Positions 9,663 to 20,417 of a stretch of 45,000 bases of DNA are shown here, piece after piece; the first letter of the stretch is position 1, and each line of letters starts with the position of its first letter. The DNA comes from Cryptococcus deneoformans JEC21 (taxonomy: Eukaryota > Basidiomycota > Tremellomycetes > Tremellales > Cryptococcaceae). The stretch covers positions 749,721 through 794,720 of the forward strand of contig NC_006692.1 of the NCBI RefSeq assembly GCF_000091045.1, given 5' to 3'. Both the position numbers and the translations under genes were made by a program. The notes beneath the pieces were generated by a model, which saw nothing but the letters and a program-made list of their open reading frames with translations, was not told the DNA's origin and did no database searches.

Positions 9663-11577
9663 ATGAACTTTTTCAATCGACAAAAGACACGGACGCCCGC
9701 GGACACAGTCAAGAGCCTGAAGGACAACATAACACGTCTAGATAATGCCCCGGCTGGAGAGGCAAGCAGAAAGGTGAGGTGCTTGGAAATTGGCAGCAAA
9801 TTGCATTCGGATGCCTTTGCGTCTTTACGTGGGGCCGTATAGCTACTTGCTTCCATACAATCAAGCTGCGGCCCACTCGCGAATACCGACTGACAATATT
9901 ACCAACACAGATTAATGAAGATATTTCTCGCCAACTGTCTATCGTCAAGATTCTTCTTTCTGGCGAAGGTGACACTGAGCCAAACCCGGATGCCGTTGCG
10001 CAAGTGGCAAACGAGGTGTATGCCCAGGATCTTCTTAGTTTAATGGTCGTCCATTTGGGCAAGTTTGATTTTGAGGTATGTCAATCCTATTATGATCCGC
10101 GTGCTTTGTACTTTTACTCGGGTGTGCATACTACCCCACGACTCTTTCATACGGATATGCGGGGAATGGTTTTTGCAAGTTGTATTGCTGACGTGTCCAC
10201 AGGCTAGGAAGGACGTTTGCAACATTTACGGCGTCCTGCTCCGTCGTCAACTGGGCAGTCGTTCACCCACTGTGGACACGATCGCTACCCGTCCCGACAT
10301 CATCTTCAACACACTCAAGGGGTGCGTATAACGACGTTTTTACATACATGAGAGTAGAGCGAAGGAGGGGTTGGCTATGACGGTGGTGGGGATCGTACAC
10401 ACAACGCACAGGCCTCTTTTCAGGGTGGCCGCTGTGGTGATGCGGCTGGCAGCCTGGTTGAGAAGAAGAAAAAGGATGACATGCTAATTGGGTTCATGGG
10501 TACTAGGTATGCCAACCAAGATATCGCGCTCAATACCGGGATGATTCTAAAAGAAATGTTGCGGTATGAGCCGTTGGCGAGAATCTTGTTGTATTCCGAT
10601 CAGTAAGTCTGATAAGTACATGACATAAAAAGAGTCAAGCTGATGGGATGTAGGTTCTATACATTCCCTAGCTATATCGAGAACACTTCATTTGGCATCT
10701 CTTGCGATGCGTTGGCTAACATGAAGGTGTGTGTGTGTGTGTCCGGGAGGTAGTGGTTCAAGACCTATGTTTATTCACGACGTCAATAGGAAACACTCAC
10801 ACGACACAAACCCATGGTTGCGCAATATATCGAGGCCAATTATGATCGAGTAAGCCTATGGCTATGTAGACAGAAATGTGTACCTGACGAGTGCAACAGT
10901 TTTTCAACATGTACAACACTCTCATCCTTTCGTCCAACTACGTGACTAAACGACAGTCACTCAAGCTCCTGGGCGAGATTCTTCTTGATCGGGCCAATTA
11001 CAATATCATGACGCGATATATCGCCTCGGAAGCCAATCTGAAGATGATGATGAATTTTTTGCGAGATAAAAGCAGGAATATTCAATTTGAGGCGTTTCAT
11101 GTTTTCAAGGTGGGTTTTTCTCCCTTGGGACTAAGCTGGATGCAATGCGGGGCATTTGTTTTTGTTATGGGAATGGTCATAAGCTGAGCCACGAGGTAAA
11201 AGGTATTCGTGGCCAACCCGAACAAGCCTCCGCAGATTGCCAGTATCTTGCGTCGAAACAAGGAGAAGCTGCTAGTATTTTTAAGAGAATTTCATAATGA
11301 CAAGGATGGTGAGTGCATACGTCAGTCAGTATGGGATTACCACACGCTGACATGGTCGTGTTTTGTCGATGCAGATGAGCAATTCAATGTGAGTTTGACT
11401 TGAAGCCCACGTGGAATGCATAAATGCATGCGCTAACCAGTTTATTATGTAAACAAGGACGAAAAACAATTCCTTATCCACCAAAGTAAGCGCATGCTCT
11501 TCCGCAGCCTGGGTCGTTTACATGCACGTACTCTGGATAGCCGGCTGATTGTGATCTATGCAGTTCAACAGTTGTAA
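9663..11577 (+). CDS. HYM1: MO25/CAB39 family scaffold HYM1
   Basis: Eleven exons: 9663-9773, 9911-10075, 10203-10321, 10507-10602, 10654-10726, 10790-10849, 10900-11109, 11203-11308, 11375-11388, 11458-11485 and 11564-11577; 331 residues, the usual MO25 length. The protein is an all-helical ARM-like repeat from start ([19 protein letters not shown]) to end ([13 protein letters not shown]). Conserved blocks include [40 protein letters not shown] and [22 protein letters not shown]25 proteins activate STE20-family GCK kinases; yeast Hym1 works with Kic1 in the RAM pathway controlling polarity and cell separation. A kinase of that class lies at the right end of this window. Three of the last coding exons are tiny (14, 28 and 14 nt). 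Intron 5 begins with a (GT)8 run. Confidence 0.95.
10727..10742 (+). repeat. (GT)8 microsatellite overlapping the HYM1 intron 5 donor
   Basis: Sixteen bases of perfect GT repeat start exactly at the 5' splice site, so several GT register choices exist. The frame requires the first one (AAC ATG AAG|GT). Confidence 0.85.
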
Positions 11578-12077
11578 AATCCCCCTCTGCTTCCAGTGGT
11601 CTGGTCGGTGATCGTCGCTCCTCGGTCCGTTGCGTGTTTCTCCCCAGATAGACTTATTTTTTGCCACCACGGGACAGTCGCCGAAGCATTTTTGCGTGGC
11701 CGTTCGGCGCAGTCGTCCCCTCCCGTAATCCCTATTCCCTAATCCGTATTACAGCATCTTATTCACAAAGTTTCACGACATACGAAATTTGACGGCCTTG
11801 CTATTTATTGATATTTATACGATTTCCCGGCTCGTAATGCTGGTTATAGTTCTGTGCATAGACCTTGTTGTTCCCTGGTGATTCATTAGCGGCTGTATGC
11901 ATAGTAAGAGACGGGACGTTAATGGATGTATTGTATCCGACCGATGTTCAGGATGGGGAATACGTTGCCGTGGTTGCCGGCTTTTTGTTGTGGACGCGGA
12001 CGCATATTACCGGAGCGATTTCGCCACAATATTATTCGTGGATTGTGATTCTGCATTTCTTCAGCGTCCCCGCCACA
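11578..12077. promoter_or_regulatory. HYM1 3' region and promoter of the next gene
   Basis: This is 500 bp between a stop codon and the chosen downstream start. An in-frame ATG at 11922 could extend the next protein by 52 residues. No RNA gene or repeat is seen. Confidence 0.45.
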
Positions 12078-13646
12078 ATGTCGCAGGAGAACCCGCCCTC
12101 GCTGCTGATCCCCCCGAATCCCTCCCTCTCCCAGCAGAAACCATCCGCCTCCATCCTCCTCAACGGCCCAAACCGCCCCCGAGGGCCCAGCAGCAGCACG
12201 GCGCCAGACACGGCCTCCCAACGCTCCCTCTCCGCATCGTCCTTCACCGGCAGCCACTCCCCCGTCTCCTCACTCACCTCCGTGTTCTCCCATGCCAGCG
12301 GCAGTGGCGAAGGCAGCGGCAGCGGTGACGGCGGCTTCCCTTCTCCGCCCGATTTCTCGTCTTCGCCGGCCTCTTCACACAACTCGCTGCACTCCCACCC
12401 TGCCAAGCAGTCCGGCCACAACTACACTGCGCCATCCTCACCCGCCGGCTTTCATCCCTCGCGACGAGCGTCCCACGCAAAGATCCATTTTGCACCTCTT
12501 CCTGCCGTGCCTCCCGAGTTCCGAAGACGAAACTCCATCTCGTTGGGTGTAGCTTCCCGTCGAAACCTCATTGGTATGCAGGGTCAGGGACACAAGGGAG
12601 GAGTGCAGAGAGTCGTGATGAGTGATGAAGATTGGGACAATTATTGCAAGCAGTTTGAAGAGAAGCAAGGGTGAGTACTCGTCGGGCGCTTATGCGTTGC
12701 GCAAAAATTGTATTAGCTGACACATCCGTTTTCCTTTTTTTTTTTTGGTGTTAGCAACAACGATGTCATTGATGTCGGACAGCTAGCCAAATCAGGCGCA
12801 AAAGCCCTCTGGCGCTCAGTCAAACGTCGTCGCTCTGGATCCCAATCTTCTCAAAATTCCACAGCTTCCACAGCCACTACAGCATCCACCTCTGCTTCCC
12901 CCTCGACCGTATCCGACTCTGCCCCCCTCGGCCGCCATTCTCTCACTGGTACATCCAACAGCGGTTCCACCCACAGTCTCAATGGCCCCCTCAACGGCTC
13001 CCTTCACCTCGCCCCAGTCAGAGAAGAGTCCGAGTTTGCACTCAAGAGCATCCCCGGTTCTCCTCCTGCAACCACTATCGACGATGCAGGTTTGCCCCCT
13101 ATGCGCGTGCGCGCTCCTGTACCCAGAAGGCCGCACTCGCCGCGGCACGTACACGCCGCACATGCCATGCTGCATAATTCAGCGATGGAAACGGACATGG
13201 GCATGGGCGATGGTGATGCAGCAATGGATGGGGATGGGGATGCGACCCCGAGAAGACGGCCTTCTCCGCCCCCGAGGTTGGCAGACAAGTTGCCTACCGA
13301 GGACGAGCTCGAGCAGATTGCCGACGAGGACGAAGAGGAAGAGGCTCAAGATGCAGCTGCAGCTGCAGAGGTCGAAGAGGGAGAGGAAGAAATGGCCGGA
13401 GCCCCATTGTCACCCGTCGCAGAAGGAGCTTCCCGACCTGAGGTTGAGCCTGAGGCAGAGGCTGTAGCTGGAGCTGGAGCTGAGGCTGCCGCTCCCCCTT
13501 CACCAGAAGAACAGGCTTCAATCGAGAGTCATGATACCGAATCTCGCGAGACGCACGAAGATAGGAAAAGAGGCAGGAGGTCTGCCGTTCTCGGTTTCGA
13601 TGTGGAGAGGTTTGGATTTATGAGTATCCACGACAAGAACCATTGA
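12078..13646 (+). CDS. Unidentified Ser/Pro-rich, partly acidic protein
   Basis: Exons 12078-12670 and 12755-13646 give 494 residues. I do not recognise the family by name. Most of the protein is predicted disordered (Ser, Pro, Ala, Gly). Two short blocks look constrained: HFAPLPAVPPEFRRRNSISL plus GVASRRNLIGMQ (about residues 138-170), and DVIDVGQLAKSGAKALWRSV plus KRRRSG (about 201-227), an amphipathic then basic stretch spanning the intron. A Glu/Asp/Ala-rich region (about 415-475) includes Ala runs, and the C-terminus is FDVERFGFMSIHDKNH. The ATG at 12078 has a good CACAATG context; an alternative in-frame ATG at 11922 exists. The intron acceptor is preceded by a 12-T tract (12735-12746). 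The basic patches could be nuclear targeting, which is inference. Confidence 0.8.
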
Positions 13647-14452
13647 GGCGTAGGATAGCGGAAGAGAATAAACAAGCAGTCAAAAGACTTGTCATTACCC
13701 CACCCCCCCAAAAACCAGCTGTCAAAGCTGAATTTAGAAGTACCCAGAGTGATTCTTTTTTTTTGTTGTAGCAAGGAGCAAGGACGTCGGAAGAAAGTAG
13801 TTCTAATATTCCACAGTTCTGTAGCCTGTATCACGGTAATAGAAGTGACATGTACGCATCTATGTCGGAAGCGCAATGCTAGGTGTATTGGCTGAGAAGC
13901 CTTGGTATTCAACGGTAACAAGACGATACCTGTACTTCGGTGTATGTATGGCTGTAGTTTGTACTTGTACGTATCTGTCTTCGAGGACAATGCGCGCCAA
14001 TGCGTCTTAGCAACTAAAAGGTCAGTAAATAAAACACAAATACTTTTAACCAGTAACCAATTTAGATGACAAGCCTGGATTTTTGGACAGCAACTCTCGA
14101 CAGAAATGTTCAGACAGACATTGTTCTTGATCATGCCATACGAGTGCCACCGAGTCCGTTGTCCGATGAAGTCGATCCAGCTGTCCCATCGTATTGCAAG
14201 TATCGAATAGCCAAATAAAAGGGTGATGAAAAGCATCTTGCAGTATCCGAGGCGCCGTATCATCAGCACCACCACGCTGCGAAACTGCAACCATATCCCA
14301 GTCACAGAGAGATCCCAAATGATGATTATCCCATGTTTTCTTTTTATCCCATGTGCGATGAAATAAGATGACATGAAGAAAGGCATGCTAAAACCGAATC
14401 AAATCCAAATCCAACCTCCGCACATCCTCCACACACTCTCATTTGGTTTGAT
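13647..14452. other. Convergent intergenic region with a long minus-strand ORF
   Basis: This is 806 bp between facing stop codons. A 285-codon minus-strand frame (14386-13529) crosses most of it and continues antisense into the upstream gene. It resembles no family I know and is treated under findings. Otherwise only 3'UTR sequence is expected. Confidence 0.4.
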
Positions 14453-15301
14453 TTAGTTCTTTCGACGGAAAGAGCAGCCTGATATGAATGGTTAGATACG
14501 GATACGGCAATGTAATAATAGCAACACTCACCTTCAGTCAACTTGGCCTTACCACCGGTGGGTTGGCAAAGAGCGGTGGCGCATCCTTGGCACTGAACGA
14601 CGGTAGAGGCGTGGGAGAAGACAGTGCTGTTAGGTGTATCCAAATAGTTCAAAGAGGAATGAGAAGTGTCAAAAAGAACGAGGAGCAGGAAAGAAATAGT
14701 CGTCAGCATCCGTCCAATCACGCCACACATGTTCAACATCCACTCACGTGATGGCAAAGCACCCAGGGCACTTGACGTCCATGAAGAAAGAGTTGGGCTC
14801 AGGGACAATCTTCTTGAGCTTGTGGGTACGAGCCTGGACAGAGGCAGGTCGGTTGATGAGGTCGATGGCAAGAACCTGAGAGCAAATAGTTAGTATATTG
14901 GAATGTAGTGCATTTTTGAATATTCGGCGAGGCCCCTGGTGGACAGTGGCGGACGGTTCGACCTGCAGGTGGAAAGATGGTAGAGAATCATAGCAAGAGG
15001 GTTTGGACCCTTGGACAAATAGATAGGTTTGCCAGCAGCCATCTCGAAGGAAACTTTCCCATCCACTGACTGCGCGCTCCCACAATCCTCAACCACCATA
15101 AAATCTTTCGACCAGCGTTCCGCCAATTTTTCCAGTACCAGCATAGCTTCCTCCTTGTTTCTTTCTCCCATTGCGTTCCGTACGCTCTCTCCTGATCCCT
15201 GGCTCTCTGCCTACACGATCCCGTCCCCCTCAACACTACCACGGCTCGCCACCACTGCCGCATGCCTCCACGCGACCGTACTCGGGTACGCAACTCACCA
15301 T
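14453..15301 (-). CDS. RPS27: 40S ribosomal protein eS27 (RPS27)
   Basis: Exons on the minus strand: 15301-15299, 14875-14748, 14626-14532 and 14478-14453; 83 residues, the normal eS27 size. The first coding exon is only the ATG, followed at once by GTGAGT. The protein then reads [20 protein letters not shown], matching the N-terminus of fungal eS27. The C4 zinc finger is complete: KCPGC, 15 residues, CQGC, followed by [19 protein letters not shown]. eS27 binds 18S rRNA on the 40S subunit platform. Intron 1 (15298-14876, 423 nt) is far longer than its neighbours and carries a perfect TACTAAC branch sequence. The upstream region overlaps the space after LTV1 on the same strand. Confidence 0.95.
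14876..15298 (-). other. Unusually long first intron of RPS27
   Basis: 423 nt, GTGAGT to CTCTCAG, with TACTAAC near the 3' end. It contains a 93-codon open frame (15171-14890) that starts [20 protein letters not shown] and ends exactly at the TAA of the branch sequence. Long ribosomal-protein introns often host snoRNAs, but I find no RTGATGA/CTGA box pair and no convincing H/ACA pair by eye. Confidence 0.7.
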
Positions 15302-15679
15302 TTTGAATAAGATTTGCTACTTGTTTTTTTTGTGGGTGTGTGTCGTTGGGAGTGCAAGGATGTCGGAGTGCCGGCGACTCTTGCTGTGATTTTATATGAG
15401 TATGGAGAAGGAGGATTTCAAGTGGCAAGTCGTACACTCTCTTCCATACAATCCACTTTTACTCCCACCATCCCTCAGCTCCCTGGCCCACCGGCGAATT
15501 CCGGTGATATCTCTCGTGGCATTCATTATTATGGCCGCGTCTCACTGTGACTTCTAATCCCCGATAGGTGTTCGCGTTAACGCCGAAGGAAGCGATCAAT
15601 GCATACTCGGTAGCAACACGACGCGCATTGCTCTATACATGCATACACTGATATATTAAGAAAAAAAGGGTTCATATGA
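15302..15679. promoter_or_regulatory. LTV1 3' region and RPS27 promoter
   Basis: This is 378 bp between two genes on the minus strand. It should contain the LTV1 polyadenylation region and the RPS27 promoter. No specific element is recognised. Confidence 0.45.
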
Positions 15680-17707
15680 TCATCTTAGAGCGAAAACCCC
15701 TTCACGTCCAGCTGGCACATCCGCCGCACGCCCGTCTCCTACCATCTTGTTGTGACTCTTGAGCTGTCGTTTCCTTTCAGTAGAGAACGTCTCCTTATGC
15801 GACTTTTTCTCAGCTCGACGCGCCTTTTTCAAAAACATTAGCACATTCGACGCGTCTTTGGTTTTGCTTTCGACCTACAGATCGCTCAGCCTTGACAGCT
15901 GCCTTCCTCGCCTTTCTCTCCTCTGCAGACTCGCCCTTTGTTCGAGCAACGGTGACTCTAGGCCCGCCTTCTCGCTCAGTCTCAGATCCAGAGTCATCTT
16001 CGCTTTCTTCCTCTCGCTGCACTGGCGGAGCGGGAGGTGGGGGTACTGTTCTGATTTTACGTGTAGGGTCTCGGATCAAAGCCGGGTGGTTTTCGGTATT
16101 TGTTCGGGTAGCTACTTACCGTCAGACATTATCTGCGCGTATGCAGTGAACGAACTCACTGAGGATAGTCTCTACATCCCACTTCTGTTCCTCTTCCCCT
16201 ACGATCTTGACTTTTTCCTCTCTTAACTTGGTCCTTCCTTTACCCATCTCCTCCTTCTCAATCTCTTTGATCCTCTTCCTGTTGTCGTCCTTGAAGTCTC
16301 CCTCGCCCTCAATAGCTGACCTCAAAACTTTCAGCTTCTCAGGTCCACTCATTGTTGTACCACCGAGAGCAGGTCGTAAACGTCGACCTACGACCTCATA
16401 ATTTTCAAGGAAGTCATCCATGATGGAGTTAAAGTCTTCCCGGGAGAGCTCGGGAGGTACAGCAGTACTGGCGCGAGAAGCGTGGGAGGCGAGGGAGAAT
16501 CGTGAAGAAACTGAGAAGTTACTGGCAGCAATGGAAGCAGTGCCATCGTCATCGGACCAATCTTCATATTCTTCCTCTTCCTCGTCATCGTCGTACTCGT
16601 AATCTCGTTCAATCTAGCAGATGCCATTGTCAGTTACTCGATCGTGCAGTCGCATTTATTGACTCACCTTGTCAAATCGATCATCTAAATCTCGCAAACC
16701 CTGGTTTCTGAACATGCTTGAGCTGCTCATACTCATTCCAGATGCATCACTGGGCCCTCTCTTCCCATGCCTCTTCTTCCCTCCACGCACCATCATGTCT
16801 GCCAAGTTGCTAGTAAGGCTGCCCACAGTGTCCGCCATCTCGGACATTTCTTCAGGATCGAATTCGGACGGCTCCTCGGAAACTCTGGCCTGCTCTCGCT
16901 TGAACGCCTTGAACCTATCTTCCCAAGTCTCTTCCCTTTCCCCATCCTGCTCTGCTTGACGCTGGACGGGTTTTCCGCTGTCGTCTACACCCCATTCCGC
17001 AAACTCCCAGGGTACTTCCTCGTGCTCATTTCGTTCACCGCCCTTCACAAGCTGGTTGAACCATCCCTCATCATCATCTTCGTCGTCCACAAACGCATCG
17101 TCTTCAAGCGCCTCAAGCACTTGCCTAAGATGCGGGTCCATGTCTGGCTGAAGACCTTGTAGTTCCAATGGGATAGCTTCATTCCTCGCCCTTGCCTCTT
17201 GAACACTAATTTCCTGTCGGCTAGGTAAGACACTGTCCGGCAATTGGAACATTTCATCATCCGCCCGGGCCTTGAACTTGCCCTTACCACCCTTCATACC
17301 GGACGCAACACCTGAACCTCCGCTAGGCGCAGCGATCAAGAAACTTTCAACGGCACCGCCAGGGCCACCAACAGGCTTGAGATGCTGCATATAATCGTAC
17401 GCAGAGTCGTCGTATGTGATACCGTAGAGTGCCGCTTCACCTTCGTTGGCTCGAATTTTGGATTTATCAATAGTCGCTTCGAGTTCGGCAAGAGAGATTT
17501 CGGTCTACCATGGCAGCGATTAGCCATAATACATAGCATCAAACCATATGTTATACCAACCTTTCGACTGTCATTGCCTCTGCCCATAGGCTTTAAGACC
17601 CGCTGGCTCGCTTCGGGGTCATTGATGAGCGGATCCTGTTGCGAACGGTGAACAAGTTGGAAATGCTGGGCATTCGGGCCTCGGAAAATTGAGCCTTTGG
17701 GTGGCAT
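15680..17707 (-). CDS. LTV1: 40S assembly and export factor LTV1
   Basis: Exons on the minus strand: 17707-17561, 17504-16668, 16613-16160, 16111-15879 and 15823-15680; 604 residues. The N-terminal block (NAQHFQLVHRSQQDPLINDP, then YDYMQHLKPVG after exon 2 begins) is the conserved Ltv1 signature. The middle is strongly acidic (YDDDEEEEEYEDWSDDD). The conserved C-terminal block QKWDVETILTTRTNTENHPA is rebuilt by a 48-nt intron. The end is basic (ERSARRAEKKSHKETFSTER). Ltv1 holds uS3-eS10-uS10 on the pre-40S beak and is released by CK1 phosphorylation; these are family facts. Longer than yeast Ltv1 (463) mainly through acidic and Ser-rich linkers. Diverges from TIM13 across 286 bp. Confidence 0.93.
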
Positions 17708-17993
17708 TGTGGTCCTTTTTGCTTCCTGATTTGTTCTAGGCGGGACGAGAAAATGTCACAAGTTTTGAAAGGTAAACAATGAGGTAAATGAGGACTTGTG
17801 GAAGGTTTTCTGGCTGCTGCCCAGTCGTTCCTCGCTGAAATTTTGGTTCCGTCGGATCGTTAACTCCAAGACCTTCGACGCTCATCGTTCCTTTCGTTTT
17901 TTCCTGCACCCAATTTGTTTTTCAAGTGTACTTCCAAATCAACCCTACTTTCTGCACCCATTACCTCACTGAAACAATCACCAACAGTACAAA
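17708..17993. promoter_or_regulatory. Divergent promoter region, LTV1/TIM13
   Basis: This is 286 bp between outward-facing start codons. The TIM13-proximal half is pyrimidine-rich, and CCAACAGTACAAAATG precedes the TIM13 start. No defined operator is seen. Confidence 0.5.
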
Positions 17994-18567
17994 ATGTCCT
18001 CTTTCTTCGGTTCCGGCGCCGGCTCTCCTTCTAGTACGTATTCGAACGGCACTCGTAGCGTCGGCGGCCAATTGGGAAGTATAAACTGATTACCGAGGTA
18101 CCGTAGACGACATGACTGCCCGGAAAGAGCAAATGAAGCAATCTATCCAACAAGAGGTGAATTGTTGATCTTCCGGAGCTGTGGAATGACGAGATTAGAC
18201 CAACTGCGTCATTAAAGTATATACTGATGAGGGACATTAGCTTGCCATTGCCAACGCTCAGCAGCTCATCAACAAAATCAACGAGAACGTATGTTATACC
18301 TTCTGAGCTTTGAAGACATTATGGCTGATTACGTCTCTGGATTAGTGCTTCGCCAAGTGTGTCACCAAGCCTTCCACTTCCCTTAGCTCTTCCCAAGAGG
18401 TGTGCTTTCTTCGTGTACGAACCGCAGTTTGTATTCGCTGACTTGTGATTTTATCACAGTCTTGTCTCTCTCAATGTATGACCCTCTACATGGCCGCTTT
18501 CGACCAGGTCTCTCGATCATACGTTGCTAGGATATCAAAGGAGCGAGGTGTTGCCCCTGGTCTCTAA
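17994..18567 (+). CDS. TIM13: Mitochondrial small TIM chaperone TIM13
   Basis: Exons 17994-18033, 18107-18156, 18241-18288, 18346-18399 and 18460-18567 give 99 residues. The twin CX3C motif is intact: CFAKC, 14 residues, CLSQC, with flanking helices (LAIANAQQLINKINEN and MTLYMAAFDQVSRSY). This is the signature of small Tim proteins that form the Tim8-Tim13 hexamer in the intermembrane space and carry hydrophobic precursors to TIM22 or TIM23. The N-terminus MSSFFGSGAGSPS fits Tim13 rather than Tim8, 9 or 10. There is no cleavable presequence, as expected for Mia40 import. Four introns in a 300-nt coding sequence is dense even here. Convergent with RRP1, 135 bp between stops. Confidence 0.93.
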
Positions 18568-18702
18568 GTGTGAAGATTTAGTTGAGAAGGCGATATATTA
18601 TGAGCAAAAGGAGAAGAATGAGAACGACAATCATGTAACCGTCACAACTCTATGCATCCGTAACTGTCAAAGTGTGCATTGGTGAACAAAGTATCACAGA
18701 CT

Positions 18703-20041
18703 CTACTCATCATCTTCGTCATCATCGTCGCCGCCCTCCTCTCTCCAGACCTTGTAAATCTTTCTTCTATTGGGCTCGGTCGATTTGGGGTTGGCAGCTG
18801 CATTGAACATTGCTTTCAAAACAGCGTTTCTCAGCTGCTCCGCCGAGTTCCTCCCCTGCTTCCCTCCTTCGCCAGCACAAGAGTGCATGACAATGTGGGC
18901 GTACATCGGCTCATCGTCTATACTTTTCTTTGATCGTTTCGCGGGACGCTCATCATATTGGTCGGGAGAGGAAGAAGCGAGAGCGAGAGAATTAAGGAGA
19001 GGGGTGAAGACTGATGACATGATGCGGGTGTGAATTGTGGAAAGGGGAGTGCGAGCAAGTAGGGTAATGTGAGGTTGGAGAACGGCAGCGATGGGGCATG
19101 CAGGCTACGAAATGATAGATAAGCATCTGGAAGAAGGTCGAGAAACAAAGAACATACTTGGAAGTCGACCTCGGGCAAGCCCAAAACCTTGTTGAGCTCA
19201 TCAAGATAGATATCAGACAAATGCGTGGAAATGGATGTAGGCACCCTCCTGTCTTCCCAGCTATATACACTGTCAGCAGTGATTGACAGTTAAGACCTTG
19301 TGAATACTCACGTCATGGCACCACCTTCCTTCATCAGTATACTGTTAACAGCCTCAATAGCTTCCTTCTCCCATTTTTCCCGAGCCAATAATCTGAAAGT
19401 AGCATTGACATATCTTCTCATGAGCAAGTAGTACTTGTCCATTCTGTCCGCTTTCAGTCAGCATTCCTGGACTTACCAACCTGTAGACTATTTTCTTACC
19501 TTAATCTGTCGATACCCGCCCACTCTCTAACGATTGAATCCCAGAAACCTTCCAAAAACGCCAGGCTAGCTTTGAACTTATCACCGGGAGAGTTGGTACG
19601 AGGATTGATTTTGAGTAGAAGTTCTGCAAGCTCGGCTGCTAGACCTTGTTGAACAAGGGGCTTGTCAGACATCCAGAAACCTGTGATTCAAATGTCAGTA
19701 TGAAGGCGGTCCAATACGTAAATGGTCGAGAACAAACAGTAGAATAATCCTTTCCAAAGTTTGGCCATCTCCTTATCCTCCAAGTTAACATAGGAGCTTG
19801 AGGATCCTTCAGTGTCTCCTCCTTGAGACAAGAAATTGACCAGACTTGTTACTGCCTTGTCCCTGACCTTCTTGTCTATCACATACACATATTTTAGTGA
19901 TCAGGACTCAAAAAAAGAACAAAGACGAAGAGACATACCGGTATGAACCAACTGTTTGCCCAAAGGCAAAGCAGCCTCAGGATTGTCATCAGACGTATCT
20001 TGTGCGCGGGATTTGCCCTTTCTAGAGGCGGTTGCAGGCAT
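18703..20041 (-). CDS. RRP1: Ribosomal RNA processing protein RRP1 (NOP52 family)
   Basis: Exons on the minus strand: 20041-19939, 19875-19738, 19680-19500, 19443-19312, 19260-19158 and 19104-18703; 352 residues. The Nop52 domain spans about residues 25-235: GKQLVHTDKKVRDKAVTSL, CFWMSDKPLVQQGLAAELAE, WDSIVREWAGIDRLRMDKYY and VPTSISTHLSDIYLDELNKV. These are the diagnostic blocks of Rrp1/NNP-1. The C-terminal part has a basic patch (ERPAKRSKKS) that could serve as a nuclear signal, and ends in an acidic run DDDDEDDE. Rrp1 acts in the nucleolus in 27S pre-rRNA maturation for the 60S subunit. A length of 352 is close to typical fungal members. Confidence 0.92.
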
Positions 20042-20417
20042 ACTGGGAGCTCTCTTTGTTGTTTGGCCCAAGAAGTGAAGATTTCAATGCGGAAACGGTG
20101 AGTTGCCCTTCAACTTTTGCTTTCGAGATCGTGCCTGGTACGTAAGTTAGGCGTCTATCGAAACTTGAGTATTCCTCACGCCTATTTTCTAGACGAATTG
20201 TCTGTAGTCAAAATCCTGTAAGTTGAGACATGAGCTGTATGTATGTACACAGATTAATGCTTATTAATTCTCAGCATCCTTCAGCCCCCGGACATCGATA
20301 TTGTGGGTTTCTGCAGAGATTCTAGCATCACTACTTCGTATTTTTTACATAGTATCCAAATCCTTTTGTTGTTCCTCTACAACCCTCTAGAATCCCACCA
20401 TCTCCCTTTCTCTCTCC
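20042..20417. promoter_or_regulatory. SEC26 3' region and RRP1 promoter
   Basis: This is 376 bp between two minus-strand genes. It contains the SEC26 3'UTR and the RRP1 promoter and leader. Nothing further is recognised. Confidence 0.45.

Noticed and set aside
12032..12421. Antisense ORFs opposite the Ser/Pro-rich protein
   Set aside because: The sense strand has a spliced 494-residue frame. The GC-rich, repetitive composition makes long antisense frames likely.
16112..16159. Short alternative exon (ATAATGTCTGACG) within LTV1 intron 3
   Set aside because: Including it gives an in-frame TGA. Skipping to the TAG acceptor at 16112 restores the conserved TRTNTENHPALI block.
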